A DNA stretch of 23,282 bases from Actinomycetota bacterium (GTDB lineage Bacteria > Actinomycetota > Thermoleophilia > Solirubrobacterales > Solirubrobacteraceae), in the NCBI GenBank assembly GCA_005888335.1, contig VAWY01000187.1:1-23282 (forward strand). Reading direction: 5' to 3'. A program made the position numbers and the translations under genes. Shown here in pieces: positions 15,073 to 22,593 of this stretch. How positions within the stretch are numbered: the first letter of the stretch is position 1; every line of letters begins with the position of its first letter. The notes under the pieces were generated by a model, which saw only the letters and a program-made list of their open reading frames with translations, was not told the DNA's origin and searched no databases.

Positions 15073-15180
15073 GCCAAACCCTCCTTGGGGGTCGGTGTGC
15101 GAACGCGACAAGCCTCCGCGATCGCCGCCCCGGCGCCGACCCCCTTAGGGCTTGATCTCTCCACCCATGGCGCTGCCGCG

Positions 15181-15972
15181 TCAGGACACAGCGCGCCGGC
15201 GAAAGACGGCTCGGGCCCGGGGCCAGGGCTCGAAGTCCGCGGACGGGTCCGGCAGGGACTCGTGGAGGCCGAGCACGAGCGCGCCGCCGGGGCGCACCGC
15301 GGCCGCGAGGTGGCGCACGACGTCCTGCTGGCCGTCCGCGGCGAGGTACGTGAAGGCGACGTTGCGGCAGAGCGCCAGGTCGAACGAGCCCTCGGGCGGC
15401 GACGTGCGCAGATCGTGCTCGCGGAACGTGACGGGCGCCCGGTACTCGCGGCGCAGGACGTACTCGCTCCGGTCGCGCTCGAAGCCGGCCGAGAGCAACG
15501 GCTCCGGCAGGTCCTTCAGGCTCGAGGCCTGGTAGCGCGCGTCGGCGGCGCGGGCGAGCAGCGCCCGGTCGACGTCGGTGGCGAGGATCTCCAGCGCGGC
15601 GACGCCAACGTGCGGCGCGACGTCGTGGTGCCAGACGAGCGCGAGCGTGTAGGGCTCCTCGCCGGATGCGCACCCCGCGCTCCAGGCGCGCAGCCGCGAG
15701 CGGCCCGCAGCGAGCGCCGGCAACACGTCGCGCTCCAACGCGCCGAACACCCCCGCGTCCCGGTAGAAGCGCGAGATCGTGATCGTCGTGAGGCCCTCGA
15801 GGACGGCCCACTCCTCGGGATGCGCCTCGAGGTGGCGGCGATAGGCGTCGAGGTCGGCGAGGCCGAGCGCGGCGAGCCGGCGCCGGACCCGGCGGCAGAC
15901 CTGACGGCGCACCTTGCGAAAGCCCTCCCAGCGCAGGCCCAGCCGGGGCAGCGCCCAGCGCAGGAACTCCAC
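15181..15972 (-). CDS. CheR-type SAM-dependent methyltransferase
   Basis: A 263-residue protein of the CheR fold. The N-terminal helical domain (LPRLGLRWEGFRKVRRQVCR, TTITISRFYRDAGVFGALE) is followed by the Rossmann-like SAM domain with WSAGCASGEEPYTLAL (97-112), LEILATDVDRALLARA and the CheR signature FDLALCRNVAFTYL (185-198). Classical CheR methylates glutamates of chemoreceptors. No chemoreceptor, CheB, CheA or CheW is in this window, and the normal R.V.G beta-subdomain is short, so the substrate is probably different. GTG 15972 is the first usable start in frame, about 30 nt after the SDR stop, with a weak ribosome site; it is the last gene of the lipoprotein-SDR-CheR operon. Confidence 0.88.
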   Translation of the reverse strand: MEFLRWALPRLGLRWEGFRKVRRQVCRRVRRRLAALGLADLDAYRRHLEAHPEEWAVLEGLTTITISRFYRDAGVFGALERDVLPALAAGRSRLRAWSAGCASGEEPYTLALVWHHDVAPHVGVAALEILATDVDRALLARAADARYQASSLKDLPEPLLSAGFERDRSEYVLRREYRAPVTFREHDLRTSPPEGSFDLALCRNVAFTYLAADGQQDVVRHLAAAVRPGGALVLGLHESLPDPSADFEPWPRARAVFRRRAVS

Positions 15973-16001
15973 ACAGGCCTGGTCGCTGGTGACGGCGCCG
16001 C

Positions 16002-16805
16002 CTACCGCGCGAGGCGCTCCTCGGTCAGGCGCTTGGCGATCGGCAGCAGGATCGTGTTGGGCATGAAGCGGCTGTAGAACGCGTGCGCCTTGTGGATGAC
16101 GCCGGGGACCACGGTCCGCGCGCCGGACTCCATGCCATCGACGGCCTCGCGCGCGACGTCCTTGGCATCGAGGACGAACACGCTCGGCACCTTCTCCTCG
16201 AAGCTGCCGGCCCCGGCGACGGACGCGAACTCGGTCTCCGTGAAGCCCGGGCAGAGAACGGTGACCGACACGCCGCTGCCCGCGAGCTCGGCGTGCACCG
16301 CCTCGGAGAACGAGCGCACGAAGGCCTTGGTCGCCGCGTAGACCGCCATGCCGGGCAGCGGCTGGAACGAGGCCGTCGAGGCGACGTTCAAGATCGCCCC
16401 CTCGCCGCGCTCGAGCATCGCGGACAGGAACGCGCCGGTGAGCTCGACGAGGGCCTCGACGTTGAGCCGGACCTGTCCCACCTCGCGGTCGAGCTCGAGC
16501 TCGGAGAATATGCCGACGGTCCCGTAGCCGGCGTTGTTGCACACGCCGGCCACGCGGCGATCGCCGCCGCGCAGCACCTCGATGAGCCGGCCGCGATCGG
16601 CCGCGTCGGCGAGGTCGCACGGCTCGACGTCAACGCGGACGTTGGGCAACTCGCGCGCGAGGCGGTCGAGCCGGTCGCGCCGGCGCGCGACGAGCGTGAG
16701 GCCGTGGCCGCGCGCGGCGAGCTCGCGCGACAGCTCCGCGCCGATGCCGGCCGACGCGCCGGTGACGACGACGGTGTGTTCAGGACTGGCGGCGGGAAGG
16801 CTCAT
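16002..16805 (-). CDS. Short-chain dehydrogenase/reductase (SDR, YqjQ/DltE-like)
   Basis: A 267-residue NAD(P)H-dependent oxidoreductase with a Rossmann fold. Seen: TGASAGIG (15-22), VARRRDRLDRLA (NADPH-type basic residues after strand 2), CDLAD, NNAG (90-93), catalytic Ser143 in NVASTASF, Tyr156 and Lys160 in YAATK, and CPGFTETEF after strand 6. All catalytic residues are intact. The C-terminal hydrophobic stretch (VIHKAHAFYSRFMPNTILLP) is typical of classical SDRs of this subgroup. Substrate unknown. It begins 17 nt after the lipoprotein stop. ATG 16814, three codons earlier, is an equally possible start since neither has a well-placed ribosome site. Confidence 0.92.
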   Translation of the reverse strand: MSLPAASPEHTVVVTGASAGIGAELSRELAARGHGLTLVARRRDRLDRLARELPNVRVDVEPCDLADAADRGRLIEVLRGGDRRVAGVCNNAGYGTVGIFSELELDREVGQVRLNVEALVELTGAFLSAMLERGEGAILNVASTASFQPLPGMAVYAATKAFVRSFSEAVHAELAGSGVSVTVLCPGFTETEFASVAGAGSFEEKVPSVFVLDAKDVAREAVDGMESGARTVVPGVIHKAHAFYSRFMPNTILLPIAKRLTEERLAR

Positions 16806-16822
16806 GCCCCCCATCTGCCCAG

Positions 16823-17809
16823 CTACGTCTTGCGCGTCACCTTCGCGATCGCGCGTTCGAGCTCGCCGGTCGAGAAGGCGCCCTCGAAGCGGGCGGACAC
16901 GCGCCCCTTCTTGTTGACGACGAAGGTCCAGGGCTCGGTGGGCAGGTGCCACGCGACGACCTGAGGCCGGAAGCCCTTGTTGACCTGGTTGTCGTTGTAG
17001 ATCTCCTGATGGATGAAGGCGACGTCGGCCGACGTCTCCGCGCGTGCCTGCTCGACGATGTCGACCACCGGGCCGCACACGCGGCTCTGGCACAGCAGCG
17101 GCGTCGCGAACGTGATGACGACCGGCTTCTTCCCGACGACCTTGGCGTAGTCGTCCTTGAGCAGGTCGGGGGCGGGCGGGACGCGCGTGTCGATCTTGCG
17201 AGCGTCGCCGGCGACCGAGCTCAGCGTCGGCGTGTGGATGACCGGCGGCCTCTGGCCGAAGTCGGGCGGTCCGCCCCTGGGGTGGGCGGGGATGCGCAGC
17301 TCGAAGCCGCTCGTCCGCACCATCCGCCCGCCGATGCGCGCCACGCCGGTGACCACCGTCTTGCCGGCCCGCGGGATCGGGACGTCGGCGACGTAGACCG
17401 ACTTGGCCGCGGCGGGATCCGAGGCCGTCGTCTGGCTCTCAAACTGCGGCTTGACCTTGAGCGACTCCAGCCGCGCGACGTAGGGCCCGCGCACGCCGGT
17501 TCCGTCGTGCCGGGTCGTGTACAGCGCCACGGCGGCGTCGGTGACGAACTTCTTGTCGGGCGTGAACAGCGCGAAGCCGACGCGGTTGCGGCCGACCTCG
17601 AGCGAGGAGGTGGTGCTCGGCGCCAGGATCGGGCCTTCGGGCAGGCCGGCGCGCAGCGTGTCGACCGTCTTGCCCTTCGCCGCCGGGAACGCGCTCTTGC
17701 TGGCCGTCGCCTTGGGCTGGGCGGGCGGCTTGTCGGAGCTCGAGCCGCCGCAGCCGGCGGCGGCCACGGCGATCAGGGCGAGAGGCGCGAAGGCGAGCGG
17801 ACGTCGCAC
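16823..17809 (-). CDS. Lipoprotein with C-terminal thioredoxin-like domain
   Basis: A 328-residue exported lipoprotein. The signal peptide MRRPLAFAPLALIAVAAAGC has a lipobox with Cys20 as the acylated residue; a Ser/Lys/Ala linker follows. Residues about 55-170 are strand-rich (NRVGFALFTPDKKFVTDAAV). Residues about 226-328 are thioredoxin-like: KPVVITFATPLLCQSRVCGP, then FIHQEIYND, PTEPWTFVVNKKGRVSARFE. The usual CxxC is replaced by C240-QSRV-C245, a wider pair, so redox action is uncertain; copper binding (Sco-like) is another option. GTG 17809 is chosen because a TACCAT box lies 8 nt upstream (leaderless geometry) and it gives a proper signal peptide. First gene of the operon with the SDR and CheR. 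Confidence 0.85.
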   Translation of the reverse strand: MRRPLAFAPLALIAVAAAGCGGSSSDKPPAQPKATASKSAFPAAKGKTVDTLRAGLPEGPILAPSTTSSLEVGRNRVGFALFTPDKKFVTDAAVALYTTRHDGTGVRGPYVARLESLKVKPQFESQTTASDPAAAKSVYVADVPIPRAGKTVVTGVARIGGRMVRTSGFELRIPAHPRGGPPDFGQRPPVIHTPTLSSVAGDARKIDTRVPPAPDLLKDDYAKVVGKKPVVITFATPLLCQSRVCGPVVDIVEQARAETSADVAFIHQEIYNDNQVNKGFRPQVVAWHLPTEPWTFVVNKKGRVSARFEGAFSTGELERAIAKVTRKT

Positions 17810-17817
17810 GGGGGCGC

Positions 17818-17823
17818 ATGGTA
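17818..17823 (-). promoter_or_regulatory. Putative -10 box (TACCAT) with upstream direct repeat
   Basis: On the minus strand TACCAT is followed by 8 nt and the GTG at 17809. About 12 nt further upstream, two copies of GAATTGA (plus-strand TCAATTC at 17835-17841 and 17846-17852) recur with an 11-bp period, one helical turn. This is the expected geometry of an activator or repressor site. Confidence 0.45.
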
Positions 17824-17878
17824 GGCGCCATCGTTCAATTCGCGCTCAATTCACGCGGATGAGCGGCGCCGCGGTCGG

Positions 17879-18361
17879 TCAGACGAGCTCGCGCTCGACG
17901 TCGCGCGCGACGTCCTCGAGCTGCTCGAGGACGGCGTCGGCGTCGCGGTCGCGGCGCAGCCAGGCAAGCCCGACGCGCCGGGCCTCGTCCTCGCGGCGGA
18001 TCCGCGCGGCCGCCTGGTGGTCGCGGATCGCGCCGCGCAGGTCGTCGGCGCCGCGGACGTCCTCGTCGAGCAGCGAGGCCTCCAGGTAGCTGACCAGCAC
18101 GGCGATCTCGCGCTCGGTCGCCAGCCGTGCGCGCTTGGCGTGCGTGAAGCGGTCCCAGGCGTGCGCGAAGGCGAGGAAGTCCGTGCGCCCGCCGCAGCGG
18201 TGGGCGGCGAGCATCGGGCAGACGCCGCCCTTCCGGTCGACGTAGGCGCCCACGATGATGTCGTTCGAGCGCACGCCCTCGAGCATCGCCACGCGCGTGC
18301 GCCGCGGAAGGCACTCGACGGCGAGCCGCAGGTCTTCTCGGGCGGAGCGACGCGAACGCAT
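17879..18361 (-). CDS. Conserved hypothetical protein (160 residues)
   Basis: Soluble protein, mostly helical and rich in Arg, Asp and Glu. Features: RLAVECLPRRTRVAMLEGVR, then SNDIIVGAYVDRKGGVCPML, AAHRCGGRTDFLAFAHAWDR, FTHAKRARLATEREIAVLVS. The block GGVCPMLAAHRCGG with two Cys and one His is the most conserved-looking part and could bind a metal. I believe similar proteins are common in Solirubrobacterales but know no function. It is divergent from the F420-type oxidoreductase gene over 58 bp, with a TACGCT box on this strand at 18377-18382. The ATG at 18361 has no Shine-Dalgarno. Confidence 0.75.
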   Translation of the reverse strand: MRSRRSAREDLRLAVECLPRRTRVAMLEGVRSNDIIVGAYVDRKGGVCPMLAAHRCGGRTDFLAFAHAWDRFTHAKRARLATEREIAVLVSYLEASLLDEDVRGADDLRGAIRDHQAAARIRREDEARRVGLAWLRRDRDADAVLEQLEDVARDVERELV

Positions 18362-18419
18362 AGGGTTGCGCGCTCAAGCGTACCGGGCGCGGCTCGGACC
18401 CGGAAGAGGAGCGTTCGTA

Positions 18420-19460
18420 ATGAAACTCGGCGTGCACGTGGGCTACTGGGGGCTCGGTCTCACCTCCGAGGACCAGATCGCGATCGTCCAGGAGGCCGAG
18501 CGGCTCGGCTACGACTCGGTGTGGACGGCCGAGGCCTACGGCTCGGACGCCGCGACGATCCTCGGCTGGATCGCCGCACAGACGACGAAGATCAAGATCG
18601 GCTCGGCGATCTTCCAGATGCCGGCGCGCAGCGCGGCGATGACCGCGATGACCGCCGCGACCCTCGACCAGCTCTCCGACGGGCGCATGCTCCTGGGCAT
18701 CGGCTCGAGCGGGCCGCAGGTGAGCGAGGGCTGGCACGGGGTGCGGTTCGCCAAGCAGCTGCAGCGCACACGCGAGTACGTGGCGGTCGTCCGCAAGGCG
18801 CTCGAGCGCGAGCGCGTCGAGTTCCGCGGCGAGACGATCGAGCTGCCGCTGCCCGACGGGCCGGGCAAGGCGCTCAAGCTGACGATCGCGCCGGTCCAGG
18901 AGCGCATCCCGATCTACCTGGCGGCGATCGGGCCGAAGAACACAGCGCTCGCCGGCGAGATCGCCGACGGCTGGATCCCGACGCTGCTCGACCCCGAGCA
19001 CCTGTCGGGACTGCGCGCGCAGCTCGACGAGGGCGCGGCGCGTGCGGGCCGGTCGCTCAACGGCTTCGACATCGCGCCGACCGTGCAGGTCAACATCGGC
19101 GACGACCGCGAGCGCGCGCGCGACGCGCTGCGCCCGTACATCGCGCTCTACGTCGGCGGGATGGGCTCGCGCAAGCAGAACTTCTACAACCAGCTCGTTC
19201 AGCGCTACGGGTTCGAGGACGCCGCCCGCGAGGTCCAGGACCTCTATCTCGAGGGCAAGAAGGACGAGGCGGCCGCGGCGCTCCCGGGCGAGCTGATCGA
19301 CCGCGTCGCGCTCGTCGGTCCCAAGGACGTCGTGCGCGAGCGCATCCGCGTCTTCCGCGACGCGGGCGTGGGGACGCTCGGCGTCTCGCCGTTCGCCTTC
19401 ACGAAGGACGAGCGGCTCGAGCAGCTGCGGCTCGTCGCGGAGCTGGCCGAGGCGGCGTGA
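18420..19460 (+). CDS. LLM-class F420-dependent oxidoreductase
   Basis: A 346-residue TIM-barrel oxidoreductase, probably F420-dependent, of the actinobacterial luciferase-like family. Seen: MKLGVHVGYWGLGLTSEDQI, EAERLGYDSVWTAEAYGSDA (the usual W-E acid of the F420 pocket), KIKIGSAIFQMPARSAAMTA, TLDQLSDGRMLLGIGSSGPQ, PIYLAAIGPKNTALAGEIAD, GWIPTLLDPEHL, and a C-terminal DAGVGTLGVSPFAF. It is longer than the LLM protein at 1930 and belongs to a different subfamily. The start is ATG 18420 with GAGGAG about 9 nt upstream. The glycosyltransferase start overlaps its stop (GTGA), so the two are translationally coupled and probably act in one pathway. Substrate unknown. Confidence 0.94.
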   Translation: MKLGVHVGYWGLGLTSEDQIAIVQEAERLGYDSVWTAEAYGSDAATILGWIAAQTTKIKIGSAIFQMPARSAAMTAMTAATLDQLSDGRMLLGIGSSGPQVSEGWHGVRFAKQLQRTREYVAVVRKALERERVEFRGETIELPLPDGPGKALKLTIAPVQERIPIYLAAIGPKNTALAGEIADGWIPTLLDPEHLSGLRAQLDEGAARAGRSLNGFDIAPTVQVNIGDDRERARDALRPYIALYVGGMGSRKQNFYNQLVQRYGFEDAAREVQDLYLEGKKDEAAAALPGELIDRVALVGPKDVVRERIRVFRDAGVGTLGVSPFAFTKDERLEQLRLVAELAEAA

Positions 19461-20677
19461 AGCGGCGCCTGCTGCTCGGCGCCTTCGGCGACCCCGGCCA
19501 CGCGTTCCCGATGCTCGCCCTCGGGCGGGCGCTGGCCGCGCGGGGGCACGAGGTGACGCTGCAGACGTGGCGGCGCTGGCACGACGCGGTGGAGGCGGAG
19601 GGCATGCGCTTCGCGGCCGCGCCCGAGTACCCCGTCTTCCCCACGCTCGAGCGGCCGCTCAAGCCCTACCAGGCGGTCGTGCGGGCGGCGCGCGAGACGC
19701 TCCCGCTCGTCGACGAGATGCAACCCGACGCCGTCGTCGCGGACATCCTGACGCTCGCCCCGGCGATGGCGGGCGAGCTGCGCGGCGTGCCCGTGGCGAC
19801 GCTCGTCCCGCACGTCTGGCCGGTGCTCGAGCGCGGCTGGCCGCCGTACGCGATCGGGGCGCGACGGCCGCGGACGGCGGTCGGGCGGGCGCTGTGGGGC
19901 GCCCTCGACCGGGTGACCCGCGCGGGGCTCGAGCGCGGCCGTGAGGAGCTCAACGAGACGCGGGCACGGCTCGGGCTGGCGCCGCTGAGTCGCGTGCACG
20001 GCGGGATCAGCGCGGACCTCGCGCTCGTCGGGACGTTCCCGCAGCTCGAGTATCCGCGCGAGTGGCCGGCGTCGGTGCACGTGGTCGGGCCGCTCGCGTG
20101 GGAGCTGCCGTGCGAGGACGTCGAGCTGCCGCCCGGCGACGCGCCGCTCGTGCTGGTCGCGCCCTCGACGGTGCACGACCCGGACTTCCGCCTCGTGCGC
20201 GAGACGCTGCGCGCTCTGGCCGGCGAACCGGTCCGCGTCCTGGCCGCCTGGAACCGGCGGCCGGCCCCGGCGGGCGTGGCGCTCGACGTGCCGCCCAACG
20301 CGCGACTGGTCGAGTGGCTGAGCTACTCGCGCGTCATGCCGCGCTGCGACGTGGTCGTGTGCCATGCCGGCCACGGCACCGTCGCGCGGGCGCTCGAGGC
20401 GGGCTGCGTCGTGGTGGCCTGCCCCGCCGCGGGCGACATGGCCGAGAACGCGGCGCGGGTCGACTGGGCCGGCGTCGGGGTGCGCGTGCCGCGGCGCTTC
20501 GTGGCGGCGGGACCCCTGCGCCTGGCGGTGCGCCGGGCGCTGGGCGACGTCGCGATGCGCGCGCGGGCTCGCGAGCTCGCGGCGTGGGCGGCCGGCCGCG
20601 ACCCCGCGGGACGCGCTGCGGAGCTCGTCGAGGCGTTCGCCGCGGGGGCGCGGGCGCCCGCCGCCGCGGCCTCCTAG
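19457..20677 (+). CDS. GT1-family glycosyltransferase (MGT/UGT type)
   Basis: A 406-residue GT-B fold enzyme that transfers a sugar from a nucleotide-sugar to a small-molecule acceptor. The N-terminus RRLLLGAFGDPGHAFPMLAL contains His15, the usual catalytic base. The C-terminal donor site shows LVEWLSYSRVMPRCDVVVCH, AGHGTVARALEAGCVVVACP and AAGDMAENAARVDWAGVGVR (about 285-343), the canonical HxGxGT...G.P...D...NA pattern of macrolide/UDP-glycosyltransferases. No signal peptide or TM. Start GTG 19457 overlaps the stop of the F420-type oxidoreductase. Coupled expression suggests oxidation/reduction followed by glycosylation of one compound. Its TAG overlaps the TAG of the convergent Calx-beta gene (shared CTAG, 20674-20677). 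Confidence 0.93.
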   Translation: MKRRLLLGAFGDPGHAFPMLALGRALAARGHEVTLQTWRRWHDAVEAEGMRFAAAPEYPVFPTLERPLKPYQAVVRAARETLPLVDEMQPDAVVADILTLAPAMAGELRGVPVATLVPHVWPVLERGWPPYAIGARRPRTAVGRALWGALDRVTRAGLERGREELNETRARLGLAPLSRVHGGISADLALVGTFPQLEYPREWPASVHVVGPLAWELPCEDVELPPGDAPLVLVAPSTVHDPDFRLVRETLRALAGEPVRVLAAWNRRPAPAGVALDVPPNARLVEWLSYSRVMPRCDVVVCHAGHGTVARALEAGCVVVACPAAGDMAENAARVDWAGVGVRVPRRFVAAGPLRLAVRRALGDVAMRARARELAAWAAGRDPAGRAAELVEAFAAGARAPAAAAS

Positions 20678-21771
20678 CGGAATCTCAGCGTCGCGCCGCG
20701 GCTGGTGGTGGCAAGGTTGCCGGCGGCGTCGGTGGTCACGGCATAGGCGCGGACCCGGACAGAGTGGGCTCGGCGCAGCAGGCCGCGGGTGGCCGCGGAG
20801 AGGGGCAGGGCGACGCGGCGGGACCTGCCGCCGGCGAGGCGGAACGTCGCCTTGGCCAGACGGCGCTCGGAGCGCAGCGCCTGGACCGAAGCGCGGCGGC
20901 TGGGGACGTTGAAGAGGGTCAAGCGGCCGCGGCACGCGCGCTCGGCGGGCGGGCAGCGGACGGTCAGCGTCACCCGCGGGCCGCTCGTCCGCAGGAGGCC
21001 GAGGCGCAGGCGCGGCGGGGTGACGTCGCCGCGGGAGGCGCTGGTCGTGGCGACGCCGCCGTCGTCGTCGGCGATGGTGATCGTGGCGGCCGGGGCGGAG
21101 AGCGTGTCGGCCGGTGAGGCGAGGAGAAGGCCGAACGACTCGTCGTCCTCGTCGAGCGCGTCCTGGGCGGTCGCGATGGAGACGGTGCGTGGGCTGGTAT
21201 CGCCCGCAGGCCAGGTGACCGAGCCCTGGGCGGGCGTGAAGTCGGCGTTGGGAGCCGCCGTCCCCGCGACGGTTGCGTAGTCGACCCGGACGTCGCGGGC
21301 GCTGGCCGCGCGCGGGGTCAGCGTGACGGTCGCCGTGCCGCCCTCGGGCGTGGTCGCGGGCGGTGAGACGTCGACGGTGATGTCGTCGTCGTCGATGGTG
21401 GTCGTCGTCTGCGCGGTGGTGGCGCCGGGGGCGGAAACCGTGACCGCGAAGTCCTCGGGGGGCTCGTCAGCGGCGTCGTTGACGATGGGGACGGTGACGG
21501 TCTTCTCGGTCTCGCCGGCGCCGTAGGACAGCGTCGCCGGCTGGGGCGCCCCGAGGTCGGCGCCCGGCGTCGCCGGGCGCGCACCGCCGCCGGCGACGGT
21601 GATCGTCGGGTTGGCCGCCTCCAAGGCGGTGCGGCTGACGGTGTAGGTGACCGACCCGGCCGCCTCGGAGACGTGGGGCTGGGCGCTGATCGTGTACGCG
21701 GATCCGGCCGCCGGGGCGGCGGCGAGGGCGAGAGCGGCGACGAGCAGCGCGAACAGGGGCCTCCCGGGCAT
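20674..21771 (-). CDS. Exported Calx-beta domain protein
   Basis: A 365-residue secreted protein. Signal peptide MPGRPLFALLVAALALAAAP, AAGSA. Two Calx-beta modules follow: first with ISAQPHVSEAAGSVTYTVSR and DAADEPPEDFAVTVSAPG, closed by TTTIDDDD; second with PPATTPEGGTATVTLTPRAA, DFTPAQGSVTWPAGDTSPRT, ALDEDDESFGLLLASPADT, closed by ATITIADDD. The acidic turns are the usual Ca-binding sites. The C-terminal third (TLTVRCPPAERACRGRLTLF and YAVTTDAAGNLATTSRGATL) is an Ig-like domain with a likely disulphide, common in actinobacterial surface proteins. There is no sortase motif or TM anchor, so it is free or cell-wall associated. ATG 21771 is preferred over GTG 21783 because the TAGCGT -10 overlaps the latter. 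Confidence 0.9.
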   Translation of the reverse strand: MPGRPLFALLVAALALAAAPAAGSAYTISAQPHVSEAAGSVTYTVSRTALEAANPTITVAGGGARPATPGADLGAPQPATLSYGAGETEKTVTVPIVNDAADEPPEDFAVTVSAPGATTAQTTTTIDDDDITVDVSPPATTPEGGTATVTLTPRAASARDVRVDYATVAGTAAPNADFTPAQGSVTWPAGDTSPRTVSIATAQDALDEDDESFGLLLASPADTLSAPAATITIADDDGGVATTSASRGDVTPPRLRLGLLRTSGPRVTLTVRCPPAERACRGRLTLFNVPSRRASVQALRSERRLAKATFRLAGGRSRRVALPLSAATRGLLRRAHSVRVRAYAVTTDAAGNLATTSRGATLRFR

Positions 21772-21781
21772 CGGCGGCGGC

Positions 21782-21787
21782 ACGCTA
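21782..21787 (-). promoter_or_regulatory. Putative -10 box (TAGCGT) for the Calx-beta gene
   Basis: TAGCGT ends 10 nt before the ATG at 21771, so the transcript would be leaderless or nearly so. It also overlaps the upstream in-frame GTG, which argues against that start. Confidence 0.5.
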
Positions 21788-21810
21788 CCGGCGCCGGGGC
21801 GGTGCGCGCG

Positions 21811-22329
21811 TCAGCTCGCCGAGCCGCGCAGGCCGATGAAGACCTGGTTGGGCGAGGAGGCGTCGTAGGCGGCGCCGTAGCGCTCGAGGATCGAGCGGCC
21901 GTCGCCGGGAGGGCCGCCGCGGCCGCCGGCGGGCGCTGGTGCGGCGGCGACGAGCAGCGCAAGGACGGCGAGCACCGTGTGCAGGACGTTGTCGGCGGTG
22001 TCGATGGGCACGAAGCCGAGGACGTCGCTGCCGTCGATGAACCCGAGGACGGCGACGAGGGCGTAGGCGCCGCCGAAGATCACGCACACCGCGCGGGCCG
22101 CGCTCGCCCTGGGCGCGCCGGCCAGCAGCAGAACGCCCGTGGCGATGTGGACAAGGTTGTGCCAGCCGTTGACGTCGAGGCCGAGGAAGCTGCCGCGTTG
22201 GTCGGCGCCGCCGAAGCTCGCGTTGCCGATGAAGCCGAGCGCGCCGGCGGCGATCAGGACCACGCCGACGAGGCCGCAGAACGCCTGCGCGGGAGAGGGC
22301 CCTCGCCCGGTCGCCGCCCGTGCCGCCAT
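21811..22329 (-). CDS. DUF4383 family four-helix membrane protein
   Basis: A 172-residue inner-membrane protein of the DUF4383 family; function unknown. Four helices are visible: AFCGLVGVVLIAAGALGFIG; then, after FLGLDVNGWHNLVH, IATGVLLLAGA; AVCVIFGGAYALVAVLGFID; and NVLHTVLAVLALLVAAAPAP. The N-GWHN-LVH and DNVLHTVL histidine motifs are characteristic. The cytosolic or outer C-terminal tail is Gly/Pro-rich and then SILERYGAAYDASSPNQVFI. The ATG at 22329 gives a family-like N-terminus. Its stop lies 23 nt before the Calx-beta promoter, and a TAGCCT box at 22368-22373 precedes it. Confidence 0.88.
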   Translation of the reverse strand: MAARAATGRGPSPAQAFCGLVGVVLIAAGALGFIGNASFGGADQRGSFLGLDVNGWHNLVHIATGVLLLAGAPRASAARAVCVIFGGAYALVAVLGFIDGSDVLGFVPIDTADNVLHTVLAVLALLVAAAPAPAGGRGGPPGDGRSILERYGAAYDASSPNQVFIGLRGSAS

Positions 22330-22367
22330 CTCGTCACCGTCTCCCCGTCGCCGCGTTCTCGCGCGGC

Positions 22368-22373
22368 AGGCTA
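22368..22373 (-). promoter_or_regulatory. Putative -10 box (TAGCCT) for the DUF4383 gene
   Basis: TAGCCT on the minus strand, 38 nt before the ATG at 22329, one base from the TAGCGT motif seen elsewhere. Confidence 0.4.
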
Positions 22374-22460
22374 GCGGGCTTAGCGCGGTAGAAGTCCTCC
22401 GCTCCGAGCGCCCAGGACGCGCTCGGCGGGCGGGGTCAGCGCCTCGCCTCGAACGACGAA

Positions 22461-22481
22461 GGCGGCCCGCTCGGGACCGCC
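22461..22481 (-). terminator. Hairpin downstream of tRNA-Asn
   Basis: On the minus strand GGCGG-T-CCCG, 2-nt loop, CGGG-CCGCC forms a 9-bp stem with one bulged base, starting 10 nt after the tRNA 3' end. TTCGTCGTTCG follows. The T tract is weak, as usual in GC-rich genomes. Confidence 0.6.
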
Positions 22482-22490
22482 TTGCGTGAG

Positions 22491-22562
<72 letters not shown>

Positions 22563-22564
22563 CC

Positions 22565-22585
22565 GCTGCGTTGTGCTACCCCGGA
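22565..22585 (-). repeat. Partial duplication of the tRNA-Asn 5' end
   Basis: On the minus strand TCCGGGGTAGCACAACGCAG repeats the first bases of tRNA-Asn (TCCGGGGTAGCTCAACGGCA), with one substitution and one missing base. It stands 2 nt before the intact gene. It contains no anticodon arm. It is a tRNA-derived fragment in direct orientation, of the kind left by unequal recombination or element loss. Confidence 0.65.
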
Positions 22586-22593
22586 TCGGGGCC

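Noticed and set aside
14344..16077. 577-residue plus-strand frame opposite the Pro-rich protein and CheR
   Set aside because: Low-complexity Arg/Gly shadow text; the minus strand has a signal peptide, ribosome site and CheR motifs.
16946..17824. 292-residue plus-strand frame opposite the lipoprotein
   Set aside because: Shadow frame; the minus strand has a lipobox signal peptide and thioredoxin-like domain.
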